DNA from: CAIYYO01 sp049299895
Lineage (GTDB): Archaea; Altiarchaeota; Altiarchaeia; IMC4; QMZM01
Assembly (NCBI GenBank): GCA_049299895.1
Contig: JBAQYF010000015.1
Location: 1-64,000 of the forward strand
Length of the DNA: 64,000 nucleotides
Direction of reading: 5' to 3'
Shown here piece by piece: positions 42,597 through 51,453 of the stretch. Position 1 is the stretch's first letter. Every line of letters begins with the position of its first letter. A program made the translations under genes and the position numbers. Under the pieces are notes generated by a model, which did no database searches, was not told where the DNA came from, and saw only the letters and a program-made list of their open reading frames with translations.

Positions 42597-43262
42597 ATGA
42601 AAATCAAAACCCTCACCCTAACATTGGAATCCGATCGTCCCATCTCCGAGCACGGCAACAAGCTTAGAGGCTTCTTCGCTACCCGATTTAACGAGTATAC
42701 CCTTCTGCATCAGCATAAGGGCGATCAGTTCGTCTACAAGTATCCTTTGATCCAGTACAAAGTATTGGATGGCTCGGCCAAGGTCTTAGGAATAAACGAG
42801 GGCGTGGATGTTTTAAAAGAGATCTTCGACAAATATGAGAGCGTAAAGCTTGGGGAAAACGAGTATAAGGTCTATGAGAGGCAGCTTTCTGTAAAAGAGC
42901 AGGATGTCGGCTTCTCCGACAAATTCCACAGATATGCTTTCCTGTCTCCCTGGTTTGCCTTAAACGAGGAGAACTTTCCCAAATACCTTAAAGCAAATCA
43001 AGAGGAGCGCCAGGACATGCTTAGGAGAATCCTCCGCAACAACATCTTATCCATGTCCGCAGGTGTCGGAAACCCAGTCGAAAAAGATAAAGAAATCAAG
43101 GTCGACGTAAAGCTTAGGGAGACGCGCAGCCGCTTCAAGGGCAAGGAGATGTTTTCCTTTAGGGGCGAATTTGTCGTCAACTTCCTCATCCCCGATCTCC
43201 TCGGCCTCGGCAAATCCGTTTCCAGGGGTTTTGGGACCGTGAGATGCCTTTCAAACCCTTAA
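42597..43262 (+). CDS. cas6: CRISPR RNA endonuclease Cas6
   Basis: A 221-residue RAMP ribonuclease that cuts the array transcript within each repeat. It starts IKTLTLTLESDRPISEHGNK then LRGFFATRFNEYTLLHQH (His near 30-34 is the probable catalytic region). It ends with the Gly-rich loop GLGKSVSRGFGTVRC. Start one base after the cas3 stop. Base composition is GC-richer than cas3, which suggests a different history from the four upstream genes. Confidence 0.88.
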   Translation: MKIKTLTLTLESDRPISEHGNKLRGFFATRFNEYTLLHQHKGDQFVYKYPLIQYKVLDGSAKVLGINEGVDVLKEIFDKYESVKLGENEYKVYERQLSVKEQDVGFSDKFHRYAFLSPWFALNEENFPKYLKANQEERQDMLRRILRNNILSMSAGVGNPVEKDKEIKVDVKLRETRSRFKGKEMFSFRGEFVVNFLIPDLLGLGKSVSRGFGTVRCLSNP

Positions 43263-43389
43263 TTCATTTTTTTGTATTTATGTTCATTTAAATGAATCAA
43301 CATAATTACACTTTTTGTAATTCAATATTTAAATTACAAATCCCGTAATTATATACAATAATTACAATTATTGTAATTTTACGGAAAAA
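43263..43389. promoter_or_regulatory. Operator/promoter region of the AbiE-type pair inside the cas locus
   Basis: Three inverted repeats share the arms AATTAC/GTAATT: 43304-43310 with 43316-43322, 43332-43337 with 43345-43350, and 43360-43367 with 43371-43378. A separate 14-base palindrome TTCATTTAAATGAA lies at 43283-43296. TATA-like TATTTAAATT (about 43325) and TAATTATATAC (43346-43356) overlap the repeats. The repeated arms look like cooperative binding sites for the AbiEi-like repressor. A partial second copy of this region is at about 50242-50300. Confidence 0.6.
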
Positions 43390-44106
43390 ATGAAAACAAC
43401 AGATCGTTTCCTCCAACTATACCTCACCAAAAGGGAAAAGGAATTCGGCTACAAAGACCTCATGGAAGCTTTCAAAGTATCGGCGAACAATGCCAAAGTC
43501 ATCCTTTCCCGCATGTCCTCTTCCGGCATGGCGAGAAGAACAGGCAGGGATCGTTACGTCTTATTGGATCCTCTCAGTTATATGATCCGTTCGTCTTATG
43601 GCAGGAACGTCGTAAAATACATGGAGGACGTATATGCAAAGAGCTATTATTTTTCCGGGCCTTCCGCACTTTCCTTTTACGGGCTCGTGTCCAGCGGCGA
43701 ATATTATATTTCAGTGGAGGATGCAAATGCTGCAGAAGCTTATTCTAAGGCCTTGCAGATGGATGTAAAAGCAATTAAGAAAGCCGTAAAAGAGGAGAAT
43801 TACAAAAGAGAGGTATTCGAAGGCAAAGAAGCGAATGTAGCCCGCCCGGAAGTAGCTTTGTCGGAGACCCTTCTCCTGGGAGACGACATCGTCCAGTTCT
43901 ACGGGATACCTGCCGTAGGCGAGTATCTGGAGAGAGGCAATGATCCAAAGAAGCTGGTATCGGCTGCAAAAGACGCAGGAACAGGAGAATACATGGAGAA
44001 GATACTCAAAGTCTACAAAGACAGGGGATATAGAGTATCGATCATGCCCAAAAGCCGGCCGAACAAAAAGGAGGAGGAGTTCATCTCCGGAGGGATAAAT
44101 GTATAA
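43390..44106 (+). CDS. AbiEi-like antitoxin/regulator inside the cas gene run
   Basis: A 238-residue protein. The N-terminal winged helix (FLQLYLTKREKEFGYKDLME, NNAKVILSRMSSSGMARRTG) is followed by an AbiEi-type core: KSYYFSGPSALSFYGLVSSG near 88-107, YISVEDANAAEAY, and RPEVALSETLLLGDD. It ends KKEEEFISGGINV. It lies between cas6 and cas1 and overlaps the AbiEii gene by eight bases. Three inverted repeats in its own promoter suggest autoregulation. In AbiE systems this subunit silences the toxin's operon; a link to cas expression is possible since it is in the same gene run. Confidence 0.75.
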   Translation: MKTTDRFLQLYLTKREKEFGYKDLMEAFKVSANNAKVILSRMSSSGMARRTGRDRYVLLDPLSYMIRSSYGRNVVKYMEDVYAKSYYFSGPSALSFYGLVSSGEYYISVEDANAAEAYSKALQMDVKAIKKAVKEENYKREVFEGKEANVARPEVALSETLLLGDDIVQFYGIPAVGEYLERGNDPKKLVSAAKDAGTGEYMEKILKVYKDRGYRVSIMPKSRPNKKEEEFISGGINV

Positions 44107-44947
44107 GCTGCAGGAGAACCTGACGCGGGAATGGATGGAAAGCGCCGCTGAGAAAACAGGTTACCCTCTGCTGCAAATAGAATTCCTCGCGCATATGATG
44201 TATGCCGCATGGGTACTACGCACAGAGGACCTTATCCTGAAAGGCGGAACAGCAGTGCAGCAGCATGTAAAAGAGCCTTACCGGCGGATCTCCGTGGACC
44301 TGGATTACGACCTGGGAAAATTGATGCAATTGGAGACAGTAAAATCATTGATGAATAAGCCGCATTACAAAGGGGGCGAATACAATAAGTTCACGGGGAC
44401 GCTGACCTATCAGCGCCCGGCTCCGACGCTTTACAAATCCGAGAAAAGGCTTGATGGCGTAAAGATCAATGCCCACATTATAAAGATACAGATCAACACA
44501 AGAACGGTCTCAAAGGAATATGAAGAGGTCAGCTTCAACATACTGCCCGGCCTCCTAGACGAATACGCATTCAAGCAGAAGACTCTTACGGCAGAGCGGC
44601 TTCTTGCAAACAAGATAGTGGTTTCTGCACGTTCGGAAACAGTCAAGGTGGGAAGGGCCAGATACAAAGATCTCTACGACGTCACGGCACTGATAAATTA
44701 TCCCCGGAAAAAAATCAACTATGAGAAGGTGGCAGAAGAGATAGGAATAGACCTGCGCAGAAGGGGAAGTAACCTATCCCCGGAACAGGTAGTAAACTCA
44801 TGCGCTTCCAACATCTCGGCGCTGGAAGAGGAAAACGCAAAAGGATTCTATTCCTCCTACAAAGTCCCGGGAGAAATATCGGAAGACATACGAAACCTTG
44901 CTAAGAGGACGATTAAAGCTTTGAAAAACATTGAAATACTCCATTAA
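44099..44947 (+). CDS. AbiEii-like nucleotidyltransferase toxin inside the cas gene run
   Basis: A 282-residue nucleotidyltransferase. DLILKGGTAVQQHVKEPYRR then ISVDLDYDLG gives the GGTA loop (49-52) and catalytic Asp 67 and Asp 69. LTAERLLANKIVVSARSETV then KVGRARYKDLYDVTALINYP near 175-215 matches the AbiEii second half. All expected residues are present. It overlaps its antitoxin partner and ends nine bases before cas1, so cas1 transcription may depend on the same promoter. A homologue with a mutated active site is at 50419. Confidence 0.82.
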   Translation: MYKLQENLTREWMESAAEKTGYPLLQIEFLAHMMYAAWVLRTEDLILKGGTAVQQHVKEPYRRISVDLDYDLGKLMQLETVKSLMNKPHYKGGEYNKFTGTLTYQRPAPTLYKSEKRLDGVKINAHIIKIQINTRTVSKEYEEVSFNILPGLLDEYAFKQKTLTAERLLANKIVVSARSETVKVGRARYKDLYDVTALINYPRKKINYEKVAEEIGIDLRRRGSNLSPEQVVNSCASNISALEEENAKGFYSSYKVPGEISEDIRNLAKRTIKALKNIEILH

Positions 44948-44956
44948 GCATAAAAA

Positions 44957-45943
44957 ATGCAACTCGTAATCAACACCTACGGCGCATACCTGCGAAAGAA
45001 GAACGACTGCTTCATCGTTTTGATAGACGATAAAGAGCAGGAAGTACCCATGAAAAAAGTCGATAACATACTTATAACCACTTCTGCTTACGTATCGACG
45101 GATGCTATCAAATTCGCAGTAGACAACAACATAGACGTCGTCTTCCTGGACCACTTCGGCGACCCCTACGGCAGGGTTTGGCACAGCAAACTGGGCAGCA
45201 CCACCCTGATACGCAGGAAGCAATTGGAACTCTACAACAGCGTGGAAGGATTGAACCTCGCTAAGGAATGGATCGACAGAAAACTGGAAAACCAGATAAA
45301 TCTCCTAAAGAAGCTGAAATCAACCAGACCCGAAAAAGAGGAAACCATTAAAGGGATTATTGCAAAGATAGAGGAACAGCGATCAAACCTAGGCGGCCTG
45401 ACCGGCACAATAGACGCGGTCCGACAGCAGATCCTCGGAATGGAAGGCATGTCCTCAAAGAACTACTTCGAGGCGTTGAGTGGCATCATGCCGGAAAGGT
45501 TCCGATTCGATGGAAGAAGCCGCGATCCGGCAAAAGACGAATTCAACTGCCTCCTGAACTACGGCTACGGCGTCCTCTATTCGAGAGTCGAGAAGGCCTG
45601 CATAATCGCAGGCCTCGACCCATATATAGGATTCATGCACACGGACAATTACAACAAAAAGTCCCTGGTCTTCGACCTGATAGAGATGTACCGTACCTAC
45701 GTGGATGAAACGGTCGTCTACTTGTTCAGTAAAAGGATGGTTCAGGAGGAATACTTTGACAAGATCCCGGATGGCCTGACCCTTAACAAGGAAGGAAAAA
45801 AGGCGCTGATAGAGGCCTTAAACGACACATTTGAGAAAAGGGTAAACTACAGGGGCAGGGAGATAAAGAACATAGACGTGATCCAATTCGAATGCCACAG
45901 GATCGCAAACAAACTCATTGGCAGGGGTGATGCAGAATGCTGA
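44957..45943 (+). CDS. cas1: CRISPR integrase Cas1
   Basis: A 328-residue integrase that inserts new spacers. The N-terminal beta domain (QLVINTYGAYLRKKNDCFIV, VDNNIDVVFLDHFGDPYGRV) is followed by a helical catalytic domain with FNCLLNYGYGVLYSRVEKAC, GLDPYIGFMHTDNYNKKSLV and FDLIEMYRTYVDE, holding the Glu, His and Asp/Glu metal ligands. Length and motifs fit type I-B Cas1. It overlaps cas2 by seven bases. Confidence 0.95.
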   Translation: MQLVINTYGAYLRKKNDCFIVLIDDKEQEVPMKKVDNILITTSAYVSTDAIKFAVDNNIDVVFLDHFGDPYGRVWHSKLGSTTLIRRKQLELYNSVEGLNLAKEWIDRKLENQINLLKKLKSTRPEKEETIKGIIAKIEEQRSNLGGLTGTIDAVRQQILGMEGMSSKNYFEALSGIMPERFRFDGRSRDPAKDEFNCLLNYGYGVLYSRVEKACIIAGLDPYIGFMHTDNYNKKSLVFDLIEMYRTYVDETVVYLFSKRMVQEEYFDKIPDGLTLNKEGKKALIEALNDTFEKRVNYRGREIKNIDVIQFECHRIANKLIGRGDAEC

Positions 45944-46227
45944 CATGGGTCATATATGACATAACAGATAATGCCAAAAGGGAGAAAGTTATCAGAGTAT
46001 GCAAAAGCTACGGATTATACAGGGTCCAGAAAAGCGTGTTCCTTGGAACCCTGAACACGAACGAAATAGACTCTGTAGCCCTGGAATGCGAGGAAAAGAT
46101 CGACCCGGACATAGATTCAGTCTATGTATTCCCGTTCTGCGACGACTGCTACTCGAAGATCAAACTTATAGGAAAAGCATTCGACAAAGACCTTGTAAGC
46201 GACAAAATAATATCCAAATTCTTCTAA
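45937..46227 (+). CDS. cas2: Cas2
   Basis: A 96-residue protein starting LTWVIYDITDNAKREKVIRV with the ferredoxin-like beta-alpha-beta pattern and RVQKSVFLGTL near 30. Cas2 dimerises and bridges two Cas1 dimers during spacer integration. Overlaps cas1 and lies three bases before cas4. Confidence 0.94.
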   Translation: MLTWVIYDITDNAKREKVIRVCKSYGLYRVQKSVFLGTLNTNEIDSVALECEEKIDPDIDSVYVFPFCDDCYSKIKLIGKAFDKDLVSDKIISKFF

Positions 46228-46230
46228 AAG

Positions 46231-46821
46231 ATGGAAGAAGACAACATATACATAACCACCTCAGACGTGATAGAATACCTGTTCTGCCAGCGTTTCACTT
46301 ACTATATGCACTGCCTGGAAATACCACAAAACGAAGGAAGCAGATTCAAAGTACAGAAAGGCCGCCACATACACGAGATCCGAGAAAAGGCCAACACAGA
46401 ATACCTGAGAAAAAAACTCGGATGCGTCAAAAAAGAGATCGGCGTAAAACTATACTCAAAAAAACAGCACATAAGAGGGATCGTAGACGAGATCTTATTT
46501 CTCGAAGACGGGACCGCTGCACCCATAGACTACAAATACACTGAATACAAAGAAAAAACTTTCAGGACACACAAATATCAAGCGGCGATATATTCAATGC
46601 TCATAGAAGAAAACTACGGGAAAAAAGTGAACAAAGCATATCTCTGCTATGCGAGAAGCAACAACAAAATAAAGGAGATAACGATTACGGAAAAAGATCA
46701 TAAAAAAGCGATCAAAGCAATAGAAGATGTTTTAGACATCATACAAAACGGCTTATACCCAAAGAAAACCAAATATTCAAGGAAGTGCATAGACTGCTGT
46801 TATAGAAGGATATGCACCTAG
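46231..46821 (+). CDS. cas4: Cas4 exonuclease
   Basis: A 196-residue RecB-family nuclease. VIEYLFCQRFTYYMHCLEIP holds the first iron-sulfur Cys. KVQKGRHIHE (His), GIVDEILFLEDG and APIDYKYTEYKE (Asp, then D-x-K) give the nuclease motifs. The C-terminal CIDCCYRRIC holds the remaining cluster Cys. Cas4 trims prespacers and selects PAMs. The order cas1-cas2-cas4 next to the array differs from the common cas4-cas1-cas2 order in type I-B loci. Confidence 0.93.
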   Translation: MEEDNIYITTSDVIEYLFCQRFTYYMHCLEIPQNEGSRFKVQKGRHIHEIREKANTEYLRKKLGCVKKEIGVKLYSKKQHIRGIVDEILFLEDGTAAPIDYKYTEYKEKTFRTHKYQAAIYSMLIEENYGKKVNKAYLCYARSNNKIKEITITEKDHKKAIKAIEDVLDIIQNGLYPKKTKYSRKCIDCCYRRICT

Positions 46822-46936
46822 AATCGGAAAACCAATGTATTTATAAAGGATCCAATAAAAAACATACATTGAAAACAGCCCACAAAAAGGAGCAATTTAC
46901 GGCGTATTCAGGCAAAAAGGAGCAAAATTTCAGGCT
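46822..46936 (+). promoter_or_regulatory. CRISPR leader with degenerate repeat-like segment
   Basis: The 115-base leader lies between cas4 and the first repeat. A TATA-like ATTTATAAAG at 46838-46847 can drive array transcription. Segment 46840-46876 matches the array repeat in stretches (TATAAAGG, ATCCA, TAAAA, ATTGAAAAC) over the same 37-base length. The motif AAAGGAGCA, part of the repeat (46942-46950), also occurs at 46886-46894 and 46916-46924. Confidence 0.65.
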
Positions 46937-49900
46937 GTTAGAAAGGAGCATCCAGTAAAACAAGGATTGAAACTATCGTATAGTTCTTTTGTTCTTTTTT
47001 TACAATTTAGGTTAGAAAGGAGCATCCAGTAAAACAAGGATTGAAACGTCATGTTCCTCAAAAGAAGATAGGTGAATTCTATATAGTTAGAAAGGAGCAT
47101 CCAGTAAAACAAGGATTGAAACTCAATTAAGAAATACGGGTTTGACGCTTTCGGATTTTGTTAGAAAGGAGCATCCAGTAAAACAAGGATTGAAACACAG
47201 TAGGCGCAGTATCAATAGTCCAAAGCCTTACAGTTAGAAAGGAGCATCCAGTAAAACAAGGATTGAAACGTTCCAGAAGTGCCTATTTGGTTAGTGGTAA
47301 TGGTTGTTAGAAAGGAGCATCCAGTAAAACAAGGATTGAAACCTTTATCTCAAGGCAAAGAAGTGGACTATCATTCAATGTTAGAAAGGAGCATCCAGTA
47401 AAACAAGGATTGAAACTATGAATCAACAGACTACACCAAAGACCTAGGCAACGTTAGAAAGGAGCATCCAGTAAAACAAGGATTGAAACAATGCTTTTCC
47501 ACATCATCCTGAATATGCGGCCCTGGTTAGAAAGGAGCATCCAGTAAAACAAGGATTGAAACTCTATAGTATCGTCCCTTTTATCAGTCCTTGGCTGGTT
47601 AGAAAGGAGCATCCAGTAAAACAAGGATTGAAACTATATCTGCTGCCCGGTCTGCCCGCCGATCTGCTGGTTAGAAAGGAGCATCCAGTAAAACAAGGAT
47701 TGAAACGAAACCGAATTGTCTGTAATTTTTACCGAGACAAAGTTAGAAAGGAGCATCCAGTAAAACAAGGATTGAAACTTAAATTTAATCCTTTAAACTT
47801 GCACCTTGTCTCTAGTTAGAAAGGAGCATCCAGTAAAACAAGGATTGAAACGATTGATTAGGTCCGGTGAGAAGACTAGGACTACTAGTTAGAAAGGAGC
47901 ATCCAGTAAAACAAGGATTGAAACAGTAAGTTCTTAATATCTCTACCACTTAATTCTGAGTGTTAGAAAGGAGCATCCAGTAAAACAAGGATTGAAACTC
48001 ATCTACTATTAAAGTAATGAAGGTCATATCCATAGTTAGAAAGGAGCATCCAGTAAAACAAGGATTGAAACTCTAATGCAGCAAACCCAGTTGAACCGAC
48101 TCCTGAAAGTTAGAAAGGAGCATCCAGTAAAACAAGGATTGAAACCGTTGGGACTATGTAGAACAAGCAATCAAAGATAAGGTTAGAAAGGAGCATCCAG
48201 TAAAACAAGGATTGAAACTACCTTGGGATTATAGTAAGCAATCTCCCAAAGGGGGTTAGAAAGGAGCATCCAGTAAAACAAGGATTGAAACATATATGGA
48301 AGACGATGGTATAATAAGCGAACTGGGTTAGAAAGGAGCATCCAGTAAAACAAGGATTGAAACTTGCTATAATAGGAGTATTGTATATACTCTTTCGGTT
48401 GTTAGAAAGGAGCATCCAGTAAAACAAGGATTGAAACTCGGAGACATAAAAGATACTACTATGCTCGATATTGTTAGAAAGGAGCATCCAGTAAAACAAG
48501 GATTGAAACGGAATAGAAAAAGGATTAATAGTATTCTGAAAAAAATGTTAGAAAGGAGCATCCAGTAAAACAAGGATTGAAACATCTAATAATATTACAA
48601 GGTAAAATAATTAAACAAAGTTAGAAAGGAGCATCCAGTAAAACAAGGATTGAAACTTCGATAAAACAACTAAATTAATAGCTTTAGTGCCTGTTAGAAA
48701 GGAGCATCCAGTAAAACAAGGATTGAAACCCCACATTAGTTTTATAATATCTTTTCTTCCATGCTTTGTTAGAAAGGAGCATCCAGTAAAACAAGGATTG
48801 AAACTATTAGCCCTATACCATGATGGCAGAAAGATGTTTAGTTAGAAAGGAGCATCCAGTAAAACAAGGATTGAAACTAACTTCGGGTATGTGGATGCTT
48901 TTTGGAGATTTTCTTGTTAGAAAGGAGCATCCAGTAAAACAAGGATTGAAACAAATAAATGATTCAGGGATTCATAGACGATCTAAGAGTTAGAAAGGAG
49001 CATCCAGTAAAACAAGGATTGAAACAGCCGGCCGTCTCCTTGTATTCTTGCTTTTAGTATTGTGTTAGAAAGGAGCATCCAGTAAAACAAGGATTGAAAC
49101 TCCAATCTAAAAATGAATGAAAAGTAGTATGGAAGGGTTAGAAAGGAGCATCCAGTAAAACAAGGATTGAAACTCGCCACAAGAACATATATTGAAAAAG
49201 CAAAATTAAGGTTAGAAAGGAGCATCCAGTAAAACAAGGATTGAAACGTAGAGCATCAAGGCGTACTCTGCGAAATAGAAAGAATGTTAGAAAGGAGCAT
49301 CCAGTAAAACAAGGATTGAAACATAGCATGATTCAATGTAAAAAAACTATAATCTATGTTAGAAAGGAGCATCCAGTAAAACAAGGATTGAAACTACAGT
49401 CCATACGTGCTTTATTCTAATTTATATATTGTTAGAAAGGAGCATCCAGTAAAACAAGGATTGAAACGAAAAATAACCATCCTAAAAAAAACCCCAGCAT
49501 AAAAGTTAGAAAGGAGCATCCAGTAAAACAAGGATTGAAACTTTCTTCTATGACCTAAGAATGAAGAATAAGGGAACAGTTAGAAAGGAGCATCCAGTAA
49601 AACAAGGATTGAAACCGAGATACCATTCAAGGGAAGAACACTTGTTTTTTTGTTAGAAAGGAGCATCCAGTAAAACAAGGATTGAAACCGAATTGCCCGG
49701 ATGAGGTCGAAAGGAGATTGGGTGTTAGAAAGGAGCATCCAGTAAAACAAGGATTGAAACTACATTCTTGATAATCTATACGTCCTCTTGCGATAGTTAG
49801 AAAGGAGCATCCAGTAAAACAAGGATTGAAACTGTTGATGATTCTACTTTTGAGGATGTAAGCGAAGAGTTAGAAAGGAGCATCCAGTAAAACAAGGATT

Positions 49901-50124
49901 GAAACTGCAATAGATTTACATAGTAGAAAAGGCGAACAGCTGTTAGAAAGGAGCATCCAGTAAAACAAGGATTGAAACCACGATGCGGAAAAAATGGCAG
50001 ATGATTTTATCGAAGTTAGAAAGGAGCATCCAGTAAAACAAGGATTGAAACCCTCCGGTGGATAGCTCGATCTTGCTTACCATCGTGGTTAGAAAGGAGC
50101 ATCCAGTAAAACAAGGATTGAAAC
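46937..50124 (+). CRISPR. CRISPR array, 44 repeats of 37 bases
   Basis: Counting repeat starts from 46937 to 50088 gives 44 copies and 43 spacers. Each repeat is 37 bases, beginning GTTAGAAAGGAGCATCC and ending ACAAGGATTGAAAC, the ending typical of archaeal type I repeats. Copies look identical including the last one. Spacers are about 35-39 bases with no two visibly the same. Transcription should run left to right from the leader beside cas4, and Cas6 cutting should leave the usual ATTGAAAC 5' handle. Apparent small frames inside the array are repeats of the same peptide and are not genes. Confidence 0.98.
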
Positions 50125-50241
50125 TTATAGAGGTTTGCAAGACGAATTTTTCAAATGATCTGGTAAGACCAGAATACCCTATCTCTTTCAAAAGGTTTCT
50201 TAGCGATAGCATCATTAATCATAGTGACACCTTCCGTAACC

Positions 50242-50426
50242 CAATATTTTAAATTACAAATTCAGTAATTATATGCAACAGTTGCACTTTCCATAATTTA
50301 CTAGGGAAATATTCGACCGGTACACCCGGCTGTTACTCGAGGATGGGTTATAAGACCTCTTACATCCCAAAAGTAAAGCCCGGTAAAAAAGAAGAAGAGT
50401 TCATTTCTGGAGGGATAAATGTTTGA
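50242..50426 (+). pseudogene. Remnant of an AbiEi-like gene and its promoter
   Basis: Bases 50242-50300 resemble the promoter at 43321-43378 (CAATATTTTAAATTACAAA, then AGTAATTATATGCAA), with the inverted repeats partly lost. Bases 50346-50426 read GYKTSYIPKVKPGKKEEEF then ISGGINV and stop, matching the end of the AbiEi-like protein at 43390-44106 (GYRVSIMPKSRPNKKEEEF, ISGGINV). Nearly all of the coding region between them is deleted. The eight-base overlap with the following AbiEii gene is preserved. Confidence 0.85.
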
Positions 50427-51249
50427 TACCAAGCATATAGAGGATGCTGTCCGCAGGACGGGGTATTCTCTGCTTCAGGTTGAGTCTCTCATGAACCTGA
50501 TGGATGCTGCCCGCGGCCTTAGCACGGAGGATTTCATATTAACGGGTGGGACTGCGATTCAGCAGGCTGTGAAGGCACCTTATCGGAGGATCTCGCTGAA
50601 CCTTGACTACGACCTTGGAACGGGGATGCCTGTGGAGGCGATTGATTCATTAATGGAGTTGCATGGCTTCAGAGGAGGCGAGTATGACAGATTCTCAGGG
50701 ACGCGGACGTATTACCGTATCTCCTCGGAGGAGTATAATTCCGGGACCAGGCTGTCCGGAGAGGAACTAAATGATCACCGGGTAAGGATACGGATAAACG
50801 TAAAAAGGATCACAAGGAACTATGTATACTGCGATTTTAATGCGCTGCCCGGGGTGCCCGATACGTATCCATTCAGCCAGAAGATTCTCGGGATAGAGAG
50901 GCTGCTTGCAAGCAAGATTGTCCTGTCCGCAAAGTCTGAGAAGGCCGCGGTCGGAGGGGTAAGGCATAAGGATTTGTTTGACGTCGTGGCCCAGGTAAAC
51001 TTTCCCCGGAGAAAGCTTAGGTATAGGGTAGTAGCTGAGGAGATCAAAAGGGACCTGCGCATACGAGGAAGCAGCCGTCCGGCAGAGGAGGTTATTCAGT
51101 CCTGCAGGTCCAACCTGGCAGGACTCCTGGACAGCAACGCTACCGGATTTTATTCCTCATACAATGTTTCTGAGAGGGTATCACAAAACATGGAAAAAAT
51201 AATCGAAAAGACAAAGGAGGCGCTTGAGAGGATAAACTGCAGGGGTTGA
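50419..51249 (+). CDS. AbiEii-like nucleotidyltransferase with altered active site
   Basis: A 276-residue homologue of the toxin at 44099, alignable throughout (EDFILTGGTAIQQAVKAPYR, then RISLNLDYDLG; ERLLASKIVLSAKSEKAAVG; NATGFYSSYNVSERVSQNME). The first catalytic Asp is Asn (AAC at codon 61), so the expected D-x-D is N-x-D and the usual metal site should fail. The Lys before GGTA is Thr. Its antitoxin partner is reduced to 26 codons. It is probably a non-toxic relic or a domesticated binding protein. The frame is intact over its full length, which argues for recent decay or retained use. Confidence 0.8.
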   Translation: MFDTKHIEDAVRRTGYSLLQVESLMNLMDAARGLSTEDFILTGGTAIQQAVKAPYRRISLNLDYDLGTGMPVEAIDSLMELHGFRGGEYDRFSGTRTYYRISSEEYNSGTRLSGEELNDHRVRIRINVKRITRNYVYCDFNALPGVPDTYPFSQKILGIERLLASKIVLSAKSEKAAVGGVRHKDLFDVVAQVNFPRRKLRYRVVAEEIKRDLRIRGSSRPAEEVIQSCRSNLAGLLDSNATGFYSSYNVSERVSQNMEKIIEKTKEALERINCRG

Positions 51250-51339
51250 TATTTTTACTAAGATAATCCCGGAAATCTTCATTATCCTGATAAATTTATC
51301 AACCCTTAAAATCCGGACAACAGCCGCAGAGGGGCCCTC

Positions 51340-51437
51340 GTTAGAAACTGACTAAAGTAGGATTGGAAATGCCTTGGATCCCAGTACAGACTTTCGGTCT
51401 TGTCAATGTTAGAAACAGACTATAATAGGATTGGAAT
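51340..51437 (+). CRISPR. Two-repeat mini-array with a different repeat
   Basis: Repeats at 51340-51369 and 51408-51437 both start GTTAGAAAC, with GACTA in the middle and AGGATTGGAA near the end, and differ from each other at a few positions. The spacer-like piece between them is about 37-38 bases. The repeat is about 30 bases, unlike the 37-base main repeat, though ends are similar (GTTAGAAA ... GGATTG). No cas genes or leader are attached; probably a relic array of another CRISPR type. Confidence 0.65.
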
Positions 51438-51453
51438 ATTCTTACGGAATTTC

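Noticed and set aside
36385..46821. Type I-A or type III CRISPR system
   Set aside because: Cas8b/Csh1, Csh2, Cas5h and a fused HD-helicase Cas3 indicate type I-B; no cas10, csm or cmr genes are present in the window.
47556..49329. Open frames with repeated peptides inside the array region
   Set aside because: The peptides repeat because they are translations of the CRISPR repeat in both directions; no start signals or family similarity.
50419..51437. A functional CreTA-like unit (AbiEii relic plus mini-array)
   Set aside because: The toxin has lost a catalytic Asp and I find no match between the mini-array spacer and the AbiEii promoter by eye. Kept only as a question to check.
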